From positions 1-51,013 of the forward strand of contig NZ_JADOGI010000054.1 of the NCBI RefSeq assembly GCF_015645445.1: a stretch of DNA of 51,013 bases. Reading direction: 5' to 3'. Both the position numbers and the translations under genes were made by a program. Source of the stretch: Nonomuraea cypriaca (GTDB taxonomy: Bacteria; Actinomycetota; Actinomycetes; Streptosporangiales; Streptosporangiaceae). How positions within the stretch are numbered: position 1 is the first letter of the stretch; every line of letters starts with the position of its first letter. Shown piece after piece: positions 32,395 through 40,575 of the stretch. The notes below the pieces were generated by a model. That model worked only from the letters and a program-made list of their open reading frames with translations. It was not told the DNA's origin and ran no database searches.

Positions 32395-33810
32395 TCAGGG
32401 GACGATCAGTGGTTCGCCGTTGGCGAGGACGTTCTTGAGCACCAGGTTCTCGACGTGCTCGGCCACGCTCGGCGTCGCGGTGGTGCCGAAGTCCACGTCG
32501 GTCAGCGTGACCCCGCGGATCGGCGCGTCGGCGTAACCGCGCAGGTTGAGTGCCCGGTTGGCGGTCCGTACAGTCACGTCGCGCACGTCGATCCCGCCCA
32601 CCACGGGGTTGAAGCCGTGCCCGGGACCCTCCTCGTAGTGGAAGTTGATGTCGATGACCGAGCCGCCGACCTGACCGATCTCGACGTCCCTGGCGTAGAA
32701 GCCGTCGATGAACCCGCCGCGCACGGAGTTCGTCTTGAAGCGCAGCGCGATGTCCAGGTTGGGGCTGGACATCGTGCAGTCCCTGATGAAGACCTCGCGC
32801 ACGCCGCCGGACATCTCGCTGCCGATCGTCATGCCGCCGTGCCCGTCGCGGAAGGTGCAGTCCTCGACGAGGATGTACTCGCTGGGCACGTTCACCCGGC
32901 GGCCGTCCGCGTTGCGTCCCGACTTGATCGCGATGCAGTCGTCGCCGGTGTCGAACGTGCAGCCGCGGATCACCACCATCCGGCTGGACTCGGGGTTGCA
33001 GCCGTCGTTGTTCGGGCCGTGCGTCTCGACCATGACGTTCCGCACGAGTACGTTCTCCGACAGTGTCGGGTGGATCTCCCACATCGGCGAGTTGACGATG
33101 GTGACGCCCTCGATCAACACGTTCTCGCACCGGTAGGGCTCGATGAAGGACGGGCGCAGGAAACCGCCCTCGCCGTACACCCGCCGCTTGACCGCCACCC
33201 CCTGCTCAGCCTGGGCGAACAGCGCGGCCCTGGCGCCGGCCTGGTGCGGCTCGCCCGGCTCCCAGCCGTGGTCGCCCGACCCCTTCCACGGCCACCAGTG
33301 ATCGTCGTCCGCCTGCCCGTCGAGCACGCCGGACCCGGTCACCGCGATGTTCCGCTGCCCGTACGCGTAGATCAGCGGGGAGTAGTTGTAGAGCTCGACG
33401 CCCTCGAACCTGGTCAGCACCACCGGGAGGTAAGCCTTCGGCTCGGTGCTGAACAGCAGCCTGGCACCCTCGGTGACGTGCAGGTCCACGTTGCTCAGCA
33501 GGTGGACGGCACCGGTCGCGAACCGTCCTTCCGGCACGTCCACATGCCCGCCGCCCGCCTCGTGACAGGCCCTGATCGCGGAACGGATGGCCGCCGTGCA
33601 GTCCGTCACCCCGTCGCCGACGGCGCCGTGGTCCCTGATGTCGAACCGGCGCCGCGGAAACCTCGGCCCGCGCACCTTCGCCGCGACGTGGTTGGCCCGC
33701 GCCCACGGATCGCCTCCCACCAGTGGATCGGGTACGGCATGCGCGTTGAGAACAGGGACGGCGAAGGCGGACATCGCCATGGCACGCATGGCGTCGCGGC
33801 GGCTTAACAT
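32395..33810 (-). CDS. secreted glycoside hydrolase family 28 (polygalacturonase-like)
   Basis: The 471 residues begin with a Tat-like signal (SRRDAMRAMAMSAFAVPVLNAHA). A right-handed beta-helix follows: FDIRDHGAVGDGVTDCTAAI, then long parallel-strand repeats. The GH28 active-site set is present: N-x-D near 268-269 (GPNNDGCNP), DD at 290-291 (TGDDCIAIKSG), GHGG at 323-326 and R-x-K at 357-359. It should cleave galacturonan or a related pectic chain. GGAGGGAGCC precedes ATG 33810. A LacI-type operator (33903-33916) lies about 95 bp upstream, so sugar-dependent control is likely. Confidence 0.92.
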   Translation of the reverse strand: MLSRRDAMRAMAMSAFAVPVLNAHAVPDPLVGGDPWARANHVAAKVRGPRFPRRRFDIRDHGAVGDGVTDCTAAIRSAIRACHEAGGGHVDVPEGRFATGAVHLLSNVDLHVTEGARLLFSTEPKAYLPVVLTRFEGVELYNYSPLIYAYGQRNIAVTGSGVLDGQADDDHWWPWKGSGDHGWEPGEPHQAGARAALFAQAEQGVAVKRRVYGEGGFLRPSFIEPYRCENVLIEGVTIVNSPMWEIHPTLSENVLVRNVMVETHGPNNDGCNPESSRMVVIRGCTFDTGDDCIAIKSGRNADGRRVNVPSEYILVEDCTFRDGHGGMTIGSEMSGGVREVFIRDCTMSSPNLDIALRFKTNSVRGGFIDGFYARDVEIGQVGGSVIDINFHYEEGPGHGFNPVVGGIDVRDVTVRTANRALNLRGYADAPIRGVTLTDVDFGTTATPSVAEHVENLVLKNVLANGEPLIVP

Positions 33811-33902
33811 GGGCGGCTCCCTCCTGGAACGACACCCGGATGATAAGCCAACCAGTTGCAGTGATCTAGGGGCATCCGGGCACATCACGCCAGGATCGAG
33901 GC

Positions 33903-33916
33903 TGCAACCGCTTGCA
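33903..33916. promoter_or_regulatory. LacI-family operator before the GH28 gene
   Basis: TGCAACCGCTTGCA is a 14-bp near-perfect palindrome that fits the LacI/GalR consensus TGnAAnCGnTTnCA. The 109-bp spacer belongs to the GH28 gene's promoter. A further TTGCA half-site lies near 33857. No LacI regulator is encoded in the window. Confidence 0.75.
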
Positions 33917-33919
33917 CAT

Positions 33920-34948
33920 TTATGCCGTGCCCTGGGTCCAGTCCAGGAGGCGGTCTAGGGGCCAGGTGTTGACGACGCGGTCCGCCTCGATCCCGCAGCG
34001 GGCCGCCCGCTCGCACCCGTACCGCTGCCAGTCGAGCTGCCCCGGCGCGTGCGCGTCCGAGTCGACGGCGAACAGGCACCCCATCTCGTACGCCAGCCGC
34101 ATCAGCCGCTTCGGCGGATCCAGCCGATCGGGCCGGGAGTTGACCTCCACCGCGACCCCGAACCTGCGGCAGGCCTCGAAGACCAGCTCGGCCTCGAAGG
34201 ACGACTCCGGGCGGCGTTCCCCGCGTCGCCCGCCGGCCCGTACCACCCGGCCCGTGCAGTGACCGAGCACGTCGACGAGCGGGTCGGCGACGGCGGTGAC
34301 CATCCGGCGGGTCATCTCCTCGCCGGGCATGCGCAGCTCGGAGTGCACGCTGGCGACCACCACGTCCAGCCGCTCCAGCAGCGCGGGCTCCTGGTCGAGC
34401 GAGCCGTCCTTGTTGATGTCCACCTCGATCCCGGTCAGGATCCTGAACGGGGCCAGCCCCTCGTTCAGCTTGGCCACCACGTCGAGCTGCCGTTCGAGCC
34501 GCTCGGCCGGCAGGCCCTTGGCGATACTGAGGCGGGGCGAGTGGTCGGTGAGCGCCCAGTACTCGTGGCCGAGGCCGATGGCCGCCTCCGCCATCTCCTC
34601 GATCGGCGAGCCGCCGTCCGACCAGTCGGAGTGGCTGTGCAGGTCGCCCTTCAGCGCGGTCCGCAGGGCGGCGGTCTCCGCGTCGAGCTCGACCCCGGCG
34701 GTTGCCCGCATTCTGCGCAAGTAAGTAGGAACCTGCCCATCGAGGCTTTCGTTTATCACAAGGGCGGTGACCTTACCGATGCCGGGCAGGTCGCCGAGTC
34801 CGCCGGTGCGGGACAACCGCACGAGCTCGTCCCGGGGGAGGTCGGCGACGATCGCGGCGGCACGGCGGAAGGCACGCACGCGGTACGTGGGCTCGCCGGC
34901 GCGCTCGAGCAGGAAGGCGATCTCGCGCAACGCCTCAACCGGTTCCAT
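33920..34948 (-). CDS. HhH-PHP domain protein (PolX-like without polymerase)
   Basis: The 342 residues contain an N-terminal helix-hairpin-helix (LGDLPGIGKVTALVINESL, about 51-69) and a C-terminal PHP domain. The metal residues GDLHSHSDWSDG (His104, His106) are followed by LTDHSP, a Glu (TGIEVDI), VVASVHS, HCTG and DSDAHAPGQ. In bacterial PolX these parts follow a polymerase-beta core, which is absent here. The PHP half should be a metal-dependent exonuclease or phosphatase acting on DNA ends. TATGAA (34955-34960) ends 6 nt before ATG 34948, with no ribosome binding site. Confidence 0.9.
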   Translation of the reverse strand: MEPVEALREIAFLLERAGEPTYRVRAFRRAAAIVADLPRDELVRLSRTGGLGDLPGIGKVTALVINESLDGQVPTYLRRMRATAGVELDAETAALRTALKGDLHSHSDWSDGGSPIEEMAEAAIGLGHEYWALTDHSPRLSIAKGLPAERLERQLDVVAKLNEGLAPFRILTGIEVDINKDGSLDQEPALLERLDVVVASVHSELRMPGEEMTRRMVTAVADPLVDVLGHCTGRVVRAGGRRGERRPESSFEAELVFEACRRFGVAVEVNSRPDRLDPPKRLMRLAYEMGCLFAVDSDAHAPGQLDWQRYGCERAARCGIEADRVVNTWPLDRLLDWTQGTA

Positions 34949-35049
34949 GCGTCATTCATACCCAAGCACCACACAACAGACAGTCATTACTCATTGAATC
35001 AAGACGAAAGCCACCGGTAGGCTGATCGGCCCATGAAAGCAGGATCTTG

Positions 35050-35451
35050 ATGGCACAACCGCCGAATCCTCACCAAACGCCTCCCAAACGTCCGCGCAAA
35101 GCGTCCAAGGCCATTCCGCTGACCGTCCTCGGCGTCCTGTCCGTGATGCTGGTCGGCTACTGCGCGGCCGTGCAGGACGACGACGACGTCACCGCCGACT
35201 GCGTCATCCAGCAGGACGACGGCACGTACGAGGTCGTGGACGACGACTACTGCGACGACGACGGCCGTAGCTCGGGGATCTACGCCGGCTCGCGTGGGGC
35301 GTACTTGTGGTATTACGGCGGCACCCGAGTCGGCAACCGCGTCCGGGGCGGCACCACGTACCGGCCCTCCGACGTGAACATCACCAGCCGCAGCGGGAAA
35401 GAGATCCAGCGCGGCGGCTTCGGCTTCGGCAACCGGGGCGGCGGGGGCTGA
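35050..35451 (+). CDS. membrane/secreted acidic protein, DUF1190-like
   Basis: The 133 residues have a Pro/Lys-rich N-terminus and a single helix (AIPLTVLGVLSVMLVGYCAAV). A very acidic segment (QDDDDV, VVDDDYCDDDG) and a Gly/Tyr/Arg-rich tail follow. The placement just before a glutathionylspermidine-synthase-like gene and a DUF350 gene matches E. coli yjfM-yjfC-yjfL, where YjfM is DUF1190. I therefore call it DUF1190-like, from context more than sequence. AGGAT lies before ATG 35050. Its stop is 1 nt from the next start. Confidence 0.6.
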   Translation: MAQPPNPHQTPPKRPRKASKAIPLTVLGVLSVMLVGYCAAVQDDDDVTADCVIQQDDGTYEVVDDDYCDDDGRSSGIYAGSRGAYLWYYGGTRVGNRVRGGTTYRPSDVNITSRSGKEIQRGGFGFGNRGGGG

Positions 35452-35452
35452 C

Positions 35453-36598
35453 GTGCGCCGGGAACATGGCACTCCCAGGAGCGGCTGGGAGAAGACGATC
35501 GAGGGGCAGGGCCTGGCCTACCACCGGGCCGCCCACCCCGAGGGCCTGAGCAGGCCCTACTGGGACGAGTCCGTCCACTACGTCTTCTCGATGGCCGAGG
35601 TCGAGGCGCTGGAGGAGCAGGTCGAGGAGCTGCACGACATGTGCCTGCGGGCCGTCGAGCACGTGATCTCGGCCCGCCGCTTCGCGGACTTCGCCATCCC
35701 CGAGTGGGCCTGGGACGAGGTGGCGCGCTCGTGGGAGCGGCGCGACTCGCACCTGTACGCCCGCTTCGACCTGCGCTACGACGGCACGGGCCCGGCCAGG
35801 CTGCTGGAGTACAACGCCGACACGCCCACCTCGCTGGTGGAGTCGTCGGTGGTGCAGTGGTTCTGGCTGCAGGACGCGTATCCGGGCGACGACCAGTGGA
35901 ACTCCCTGCACGAGCGGCTCATCGACCGCTGGCGCGAGCTGCGGCTGCCTCCCGGGCCCACGCACTTCGCGTTCACGAACATGGACGAGACCGGCGAGGA
36001 GGCCATGACGGTCGCGTACCTGCAGGAGACCGCGGAACAGGCGGGGCTGCGGACGATCTCGATCGCCATGGAGGACATCGGCTGGGACGCGCTCAACCGG
36101 CGCTTCGCCGACCTGAACGAGCAGGTGATCCGCTCGGTGTTCAAGCTCTATCCGTGGGAGTGGATGCTGGCCGACCAGTTCGGGCGGCACGCGGTACGGC
36201 ACGGCACCTGGATCGAGCCGCTGTGGAAGACCCTGCTGTCGAACAAGGCGCTGCTGGCCATCCTGTGGGAGCTCTACCCGGGGCATCCCAGCCTGCTGCC
36301 CGCCTACCTCGACGGGCCGCGCGAGCTGACGTCGTACATCGCCAAGCCACTGCTCGGCAGGGAGGGTGCCTCCATGCGCATCGTCACCCCAGAAGGCACG
36401 CAGGAGACACCCGGCGAGTACGGCAAGGAGGGCTACGTCTTCCAGGGCTTCGAGGCCCTGCCCGTGTTCGAGGGCCAGCGGCCGGTGCTCGGCGCCTGGA
36501 TGGTCGCCGACGAGGCCGCCGGGCTCGGCATCAGGGAGACGACCGGCTTCATCACCGATGACACCTCCTCGTTCGTCCCGCACCGCATCGCCGAATGA
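35453..36598 (+). CDS. glutathionylspermidine-synthase-like ATP-grasp amidoligase
   Basis: The 381 residues match the GspS/YjfC C-terminal domain: FDLRYDGTGPARLLEYNADTPTSLVES, FAFTNMDETGEEAMTVAYLQE, and later YIAKPLLGREGASM with a Lys for ATP binding. The family makes an amide bond between a carboxylate and a polyamine using ATP. Actinobacteria lack glutathione, so the acceptor must differ. The GTG start at 35453 is fixed by the stop of the preceding gene, and a DUF350 gene follows. The set recurs across bacteria as an amidoligase module. Confidence 0.9.
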   Translation: MRREHGTPRSGWEKTIEGQGLAYHRAAHPEGLSRPYWDESVHYVFSMAEVEALEEQVEELHDMCLRAVEHVISARRFADFAIPEWAWDEVARSWERRDSHLYARFDLRYDGTGPARLLEYNADTPTSLVESSVVQWFWLQDAYPGDDQWNSLHERLIDRWRELRLPPGPTHFAFTNMDETGEEAMTVAYLQETAEQAGLRTISIAMEDIGWDALNRRFADLNEQVIRSVFKLYPWEWMLADQFGRHAVRHGTWIEPLWKTLLSNKALLAILWELYPGHPSLLPAYLDGPRELTSYIAKPLLGREGASMRIVTPEGTQETPGEYGKEGYVFQGFEALPVFEGQRPVLGAWMVADEAAGLGIRETTGFITDDTSSFVPHRIAE

Positions 36599-36637
36599 AC
36601 GACCGAACCTTCCGCACACTCCGTGATTGGAACTGAC

Positions 36638-37069
36638 GTGACCCTGCTCGAATTTCTGGCCCGCGGCGCCGGAGCCATCGCCGCCTACGCGGCCGTCGGC
36701 GTGATCCTGATGATCGTCGGCTTCTACGTGATCGACTGGGCCACCCCGGGCAGGCTGAGCGAGATCATCCGTACCGAACGCAACCCGAACGCCACCCTGC
36801 TGACCACCTCCGCCCTGGCCGCCGTCGGCCTCATCGTGGCGGCCTCCATCTGGGCCGCCGGCGGCCGGCTCGCCGAGGGACTCGCGGCCACGGCGGTGTT
36901 CGGCCTGGTGGGCATCGTGGTGCAGACCGTGGCGATGCTGGTCTTCGACCGCATCGTCGGCATATCCGTACGCGACCTCATCAAGGAGAAGGAGTTGCAG
37001 CCCGGCTCCCGCCTGCTGGCCGTCACGCATCTGGCGATCGGAGTCATCACCGCCGTCGCGGTCATCTGA
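36638..37069 (+). CDS. DUF350 membrane protein
   Basis: This 143-residue protein has four membrane helices and matches DUF350 (YjfL): GVILMIVGFYVIDWATPG, then ERNPNATLLTTSALAAVGLIVAASIWA. DUF350 proteins are regular partners of GspS-like amidoligases and probably anchor or transport the product at the membrane. GTG 36638 is chosen because GGAA lies 7 nt upstream; GTG 36623 is in frame. fasR starts 23 nt later and may be partly read through. Confidence 0.88.
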   Translation: MTLLEFLARGAGAIAAYAAVGVILMIVGFYVIDWATPGRLSEIIRTERNPNATLLTTSALAAVGLIVAASIWAAGGRLAEGLAATAVFGLVGIVVQTVAMLVFDRIVGISVRDLIKEKELQPGSRLLAVTHLAIGVITAVAVI

Positions 37070-37092
37070 ACCGACCTGGCACTCTAGGAGGC

Positions 37093-38265
37093 GTGACAGA
37101 CCGGACCCGGGAGGACACCACGCGCAGGCTCGAGCGGGCCATGGGCTCGCTCGGCACGGCGGCGATGGCCCGCATGGACGACCAGTTGCCGTGGTTCCGC
37201 GCGCTCAGCGCCGAGGACCGGTCCTGGGTGGGACTCGTCGCCCAGGCGGGCATCGCGGCGTTCGTCGAGTGGTTCCAGCACGCGGGCAACGATCGGCCGA
37301 CTCCCAGCATCGAGTTCTTCGGCACGGCTCCCCGCGAGCTCAAGCGCTCGATCTCACTCCAGCAGACCGTCGACATCGTCAGGGTCGTGGTGGAGGTGGT
37401 GGAGGCGCAGACCCACGAGCTGGCCGCGCCGGGCGGCGAGGACCAGCTCCAGCAGGCCATGCTGCGCTACACGCGCGACGTGGCCTTCGCCGCCGCCCAC
37501 GTCTACGCCCGTGAGGCCGAGGCAAGAGGCTCGTGGGACGCCAGGCTCGAGGCGCTGATCGTGGACGCCCTCGTACGCGGGGAGGTGGACGACGGCCTGC
37601 ACTCCTGGGCCGCCGCGCTCGGCTGGACCTCCTCCCCCGTCGTCGTCATCGCCGGGCACGCCCCTGACGACGATCCGCGCTCGGTCATCGACGGACTGCG
37701 CGAGAAGGGCCGCCGCATCGGCATGGACCTGCTGGCCGGCGTACAGGCCGACCGGCTGATCGTGATCGTCGGCGGCGCCGGCAGCGTCAACGACGCGGCC
37801 AAGCAGGTGGTGGCCCGCTTCGGCGTGGGACCCATCGTGATCGGGCCCGAGGTGCCCGACCTGCACGCCGCCGCCAGGTCCGCCCGGGCGGCGCTCGCCG
37901 GGCTGAAGGCGTCCTGCGGGTGGCCCGACGCGCCCCGGCCCGTGCACGCCGAGGACCTGCTGGCCGAGCGGGCGCTCGACGGCGACACCGACGCCAGGGA
38001 GCAGCTCATCGAGAACGTCTACCTGCCCCTCGCGGGCACGCCTCTGCTGGACACGCTGGCGACGTACCTGGAGCAGGGGACCTCGCTGGAGGCGACGGCG
38101 CGGCTGCTGTTCGTGCACCCCAACACCGTTCGCTACCGCCTCAAGAAAATCACGGAGCTGACCGGATACCAGCCGACGGAGGGCAGGTCGGCCTTCACCC
38201 TGCAGGTCGGCCTCATCCTGGGCCGCCTCTCAGAAAGTGCCGTAACTTGGCGTGCCCTAACGTAA
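37093..38265 (+). CDS. fasR: FasR, PucR-type transcription regulator of fatty-acid genes
   Basis: The 390 residues have an N-terminal helical domain, a central GGDEF-like PucR region and the C-terminal PucR HTH (SLEATARLLFVHPNTVRYRLKKITELTGYQP). It stands directly before fabD, as FasR (SCO2386) does in Streptomyces, where it activates the fatty-acid operon. CACTCT (37080-37085) ends 7 nt before GTG 37093, and the AGGAGG is only 1 nt from the start, so a leaderless transcript is likely. A 15-bp palindrome follows its stop. Confidence 0.95.
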   Translation: MTDRTREDTTRRLERAMGSLGTAAMARMDDQLPWFRALSAEDRSWVGLVAQAGIAAFVEWFQHAGNDRPTPSIEFFGTAPRELKRSISLQQTVDIVRVVVEVVEAQTHELAAPGGEDQLQQAMLRYTRDVAFAAAHVYAREAEARGSWDARLEALIVDALVRGEVDDGLHSWAAALGWTSSPVVVIAGHAPDDDPRSVIDGLREKGRRIGMDLLAGVQADRLIVIVGGAGSVNDAAKQVVARFGVGPIVIGPEVPDLHAAARSARAALAGLKASCGWPDAPRPVHAEDLLAERALDGDTDAREQLIENVYLPLAGTPLLDTLATYLEQGTSLEATARLLFVHPNTVRYRLKKITELTGYQPTEGRSAFTLQVGLILGRLSESAVTWRALT

Positions 38266-38283
38266 TGACGCCGAAATCCCCAC

Positions 38284-38298
38284 TGTAGGATTCCTACA
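38284..38298. promoter_or_regulatory. 15-bp palindrome between fasR and fabD
   Basis: TGTAGGA-T-TCCTACA is a perfect inverted repeat, 69 bp before the fabD start and 19 bp after fasR. Its place fits an operator for FasR or another lipid regulator controlling fabD-fabH-acpP-fabF. The rest of this 102-bp spacer presumably carries the operon promoter. Confidence 0.65.
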
Positions 38299-38367
38299 AT
38301 TCACCTAGGACAAAGTTCGTACGGATCTCCATCCGCGTGTCGGACTTCTACAGGGCATGGTGGTTTT

Positions 38368-39264
38368 GTGCTTGTACTCGTCGCTCCGGGCCAAGGTGCC
38401 CAATCCCCAGGTTTCCTGAGCGCCTGGCTCGAGTTGCCCGGCCTGGCCGAGCGGCTCGGCGCCTGGTCCGAAGTCGTCGGGATCGATCTGATCGCCCACG
38501 GGACGACCGCCGGCGCGGACGAGATCCGTGACACAGCCGTCGCCCAGCCTCTCCTCGTGGCCGCCGCACTGGCCTCGGCTGAGGCACTCGGCGTGACCCC
38601 TGACCTGCTCGCGGGCCACAGCGTCGGCGAGTTCGCCGCCGCCGCCCTGGCCCGGGTCCTCACCCACGAGCAGGCCCTCACCCTCGTACGCGAGCGCGCC
38701 CAGGCCATGGCCAAGGCCGCCGCCGTCACCGAGACCAGCATGATGGCCGTGCTCGGCGGCGACGAGGACGAGGTCCTCGCCGGCATCGAGCGGCACGGTC
38801 TCACGCCCGCCAACCGCAACGGCGCCGGCCAGATCGTGGTCGGGGGCACGAAAGAGCAGCTGACCGCGTTCAAGGAAGACGCGCCGGCCCGCGCCCGCAT
38901 GATCTCGTTGTCCGTGGCCGGCGCGTTCCACACCGTCCACATGGCGCCGGCCGTGGAGAGCCTGCGCGAGGCCGCCAGGAACGTCGTTCCCGCCGATCCC
39001 CGCGTCACGCTGCTGTCCAACGCCGACGGCCGGCCGGTCGCCACCGGCGCCGCCTTCGTCGAGCTGCTGGTCAAACAGGTCAGCAGCCCCGTCAGGTGGG
39101 ACGCCTGCACGGAGACCATGACCGAGCTCGGCGTCACCGGCATGATCGAGCTGCTGCCCGGCGGCACGCTGACCGGCCTGGCCAGGCGGGGCATGCGCGG
39201 CGTGCGGACGGTGGCGCTCAAGACCCCCGACGACCTCGACGCGGCCAGGGAGCTGATCAAGTGA
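38368..39264 (+). CDS. fabD: malonyl-CoA:ACP transacylase FabD
   Basis: The 298 residues carry the malonyl-transferase nucleophile GHSVGE (Ser85), the start APGQGAQ and AGAFHTVHM with the catalytic His. It moves malonyl from CoA to acyl carrier protein to begin type II fatty-acid synthesis in the cytoplasm. GTG 38368 has no good ribosome binding site, so a leaderless or weak start is possible. Its stop overlaps the fabH start (GTGA, 39261-39264). Confidence 0.96.
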   Translation: MLVLVAPGQGAQSPGFLSAWLELPGLAERLGAWSEVVGIDLIAHGTTAGADEIRDTAVAQPLLVAAALASAEALGVTPDLLAGHSVGEFAAAALARVLTHEQALTLVRERAQAMAKAAAVTETSMMAVLGGDEDEVLAGIERHGLTPANRNGAGQIVVGGTKEQLTAFKEDAPARARMISLSVAGAFHTVHMAPAVESLREAARNVVPADPRVTLLSNADGRPVATGAAFVELLVKQVSSPVRWDACTETMTELGVTGMIELLPGGTLTGLARRGMRGVRTVALKTPDDLDAARELIK

Positions 39265-40217
39265 GGATCCCCGACATCGCCCCAGGCGGCAAGGTGCTCG
39301 CCTTCGGCCACTATCAGCCGTCCAACGTCGTCACCAACGACGACCTGGCCAAGACCATGGACACCAACGACGAGTGGATCCAGTCGCGCGTCGGCATCAA
39401 GGAGCGCCGGGTCGCCGCGCACGGCGAGTCCCTCGAGGACATGGCCACCATGGCCGGCGGCAAGGCGCTGGCCGCGAGCGGCCTGTCCCCCGACGACGTC
39501 GACCTGGTGATCGTCGCCACCTGCACGCTCGAGTCGCAGATCCCCAACGCCTCCGCCGTCGTCGCGCACCGCCTCGGCATCACCTCGCCCGGCGCGTTCG
39601 ACGTCAACGCCGCCTGCGCGGGATTCTGCTACGCGCTCGGCACCGCCGATTCCGCCGTCCGCACGGGCTCGGCCAGAAACGTGCTGGTCATCGGCGCGGA
39701 GAAGCTGTCGCAGTGGCTCGACTGGACCGACAGGTCCACCGCCGTGATCTTCGCCGACGGCGCCGGAGCCGCGGTGGTGGGCCCCTCGGACACGCCGGGC
39801 ATAGGCCCAGTCGTCTGGGGCAGCTCGGGCGACAAGTCCGACGCGATCAGCATCAAGGACCGCACCGACTTCCTCCGCCAGGAGGGCCAGACCGTGTTCC
39901 GCTGGGCCACCACCACGCTGCACCCGGTGGCGCTCGAAGCCTGCTCCAGGGCGGGCGTGGACCCTTCGGAGCTGGCGGCGTTCGTGCCCCACCAGGCCAA
40001 CCTGCGCATCATCGAGGCCATCGCCCGTAAACTGGGCGCCGACCAGGCCGTCGTGGCGCGCGACATCGTCAACGCGGGCAACACCTCCGCCGCGTCCATC
40101 CCGCTCGCGCTCTCGCGCATGCTGGAGCGCGGCGAGGTCCGCTCGGGCGGTCTCGCACTCATCCTCGGCTTCGGCGCCGGCCTCACCTACGCGGGCCAAG
40201 TGATCGAAATTCCGTAG
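39261..40217 (+). CDS. fabH: beta-ketoacyl-ACP synthase III FabH
   Basis: The 318 residues show the KAS III triad: Cys119 in NAACAGFC, His in FVPHQANLRI and Asn in NAGNTSAAS. FabH condenses an acyl-CoA starter with malonyl-ACP and so sets the chain starter; in actinobacteria this includes branched starters. The GTG start is fixed by the 4-nt overlap with the fabD stop. Confidence 0.96.
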   Translation: MRIPDIAPGGKVLAFGHYQPSNVVTNDDLAKTMDTNDEWIQSRVGIKERRVAAHGESLEDMATMAGGKALAASGLSPDDVDLVIVATCTLESQIPNASAVVAHRLGITSPGAFDVNAACAGFCYALGTADSAVRTGSARNVLVIGAEKLSQWLDWTDRSTAVIFADGAGAAVVGPSDTPGIGPVVWGSSGDKSDAISIKDRTDFLRQEGQTVFRWATTTLHPVALEACSRAGVDPSELAAFVPHQANLRIIEAIARKLGADQAVVARDIVNAGNTSAASIPLALSRMLERGEVRSGGLALILGFGAGLTYAGQVIEIP

Positions 40218-40222
40218 GACCC

Positions 40223-40241
40223 GGTACGGCACCGCCGTACC
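40223..40241. other. intercistronic hairpin between fabH and acpP
   Basis: GGTACGGC and GCCGTACC (40223-40230, 40234-40241) form a perfect 8-bp stem with a 3-nt loop, 6 nt after the fabH stop. It may be a processing or mRNA-protecting site that raises acpP output over the upstream genes. The remaining 60 bp of the spacer hold the acpP ribosome binding site. Confidence 0.55.
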
Positions 40242-40301
40242 TCATCAGAGCTTGTACGGCGACGCCGTGCAGAACCAGGAAAACCAAAGGAGAAATAGCG
40301 A

Positions 40302-40541
40302 ATGGCTGCCACCGAGCAGGACCTCCTCGAGGGCCTCGGCAAGATCATCAACGAGATCACCGGCATTCCGGTGGCCGAGGTGACTCCCGAGAAGAGCTTC
40401 GTGGACGACCTCGACATCGACTCCCTGTCCATGGTCGAGATCGCCGTGGCCGCCCAGGACGAGTTCGGCGTCGAGATCCCCGACGACCAGCTCAAGAACC
40501 TGAAGACGGTCAAGGACGTCCTCAACTACATCCAGGCCTGA
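40302..40541 (+). CDS. acpP: acyl carrier protein AcpP
   Basis: The 79-residue acidic protein has the phosphopantetheine site DSLSM (Ser41) on helix 2, within FVDDLDIDSLSMVEIAVAAQDEFGVEIPDD. It carries the growing acyl chain for FabD, FabH and FabF. AAAGGAG lies 9 nt before the ATG. Its size and charge are normal for the family. Confidence 0.97.
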   Translation: MAATEQDLLEGLGKIINEITGIPVAEVTPEKSFVDDLDIDSLSMVEIAVAAQDEFGVEIPDDQLKNLKTVKDVLNYIQA

Positions 40542-40575
40542 AAACCTCATCCTGACCAGTAAGGAGCGCGAAAAC

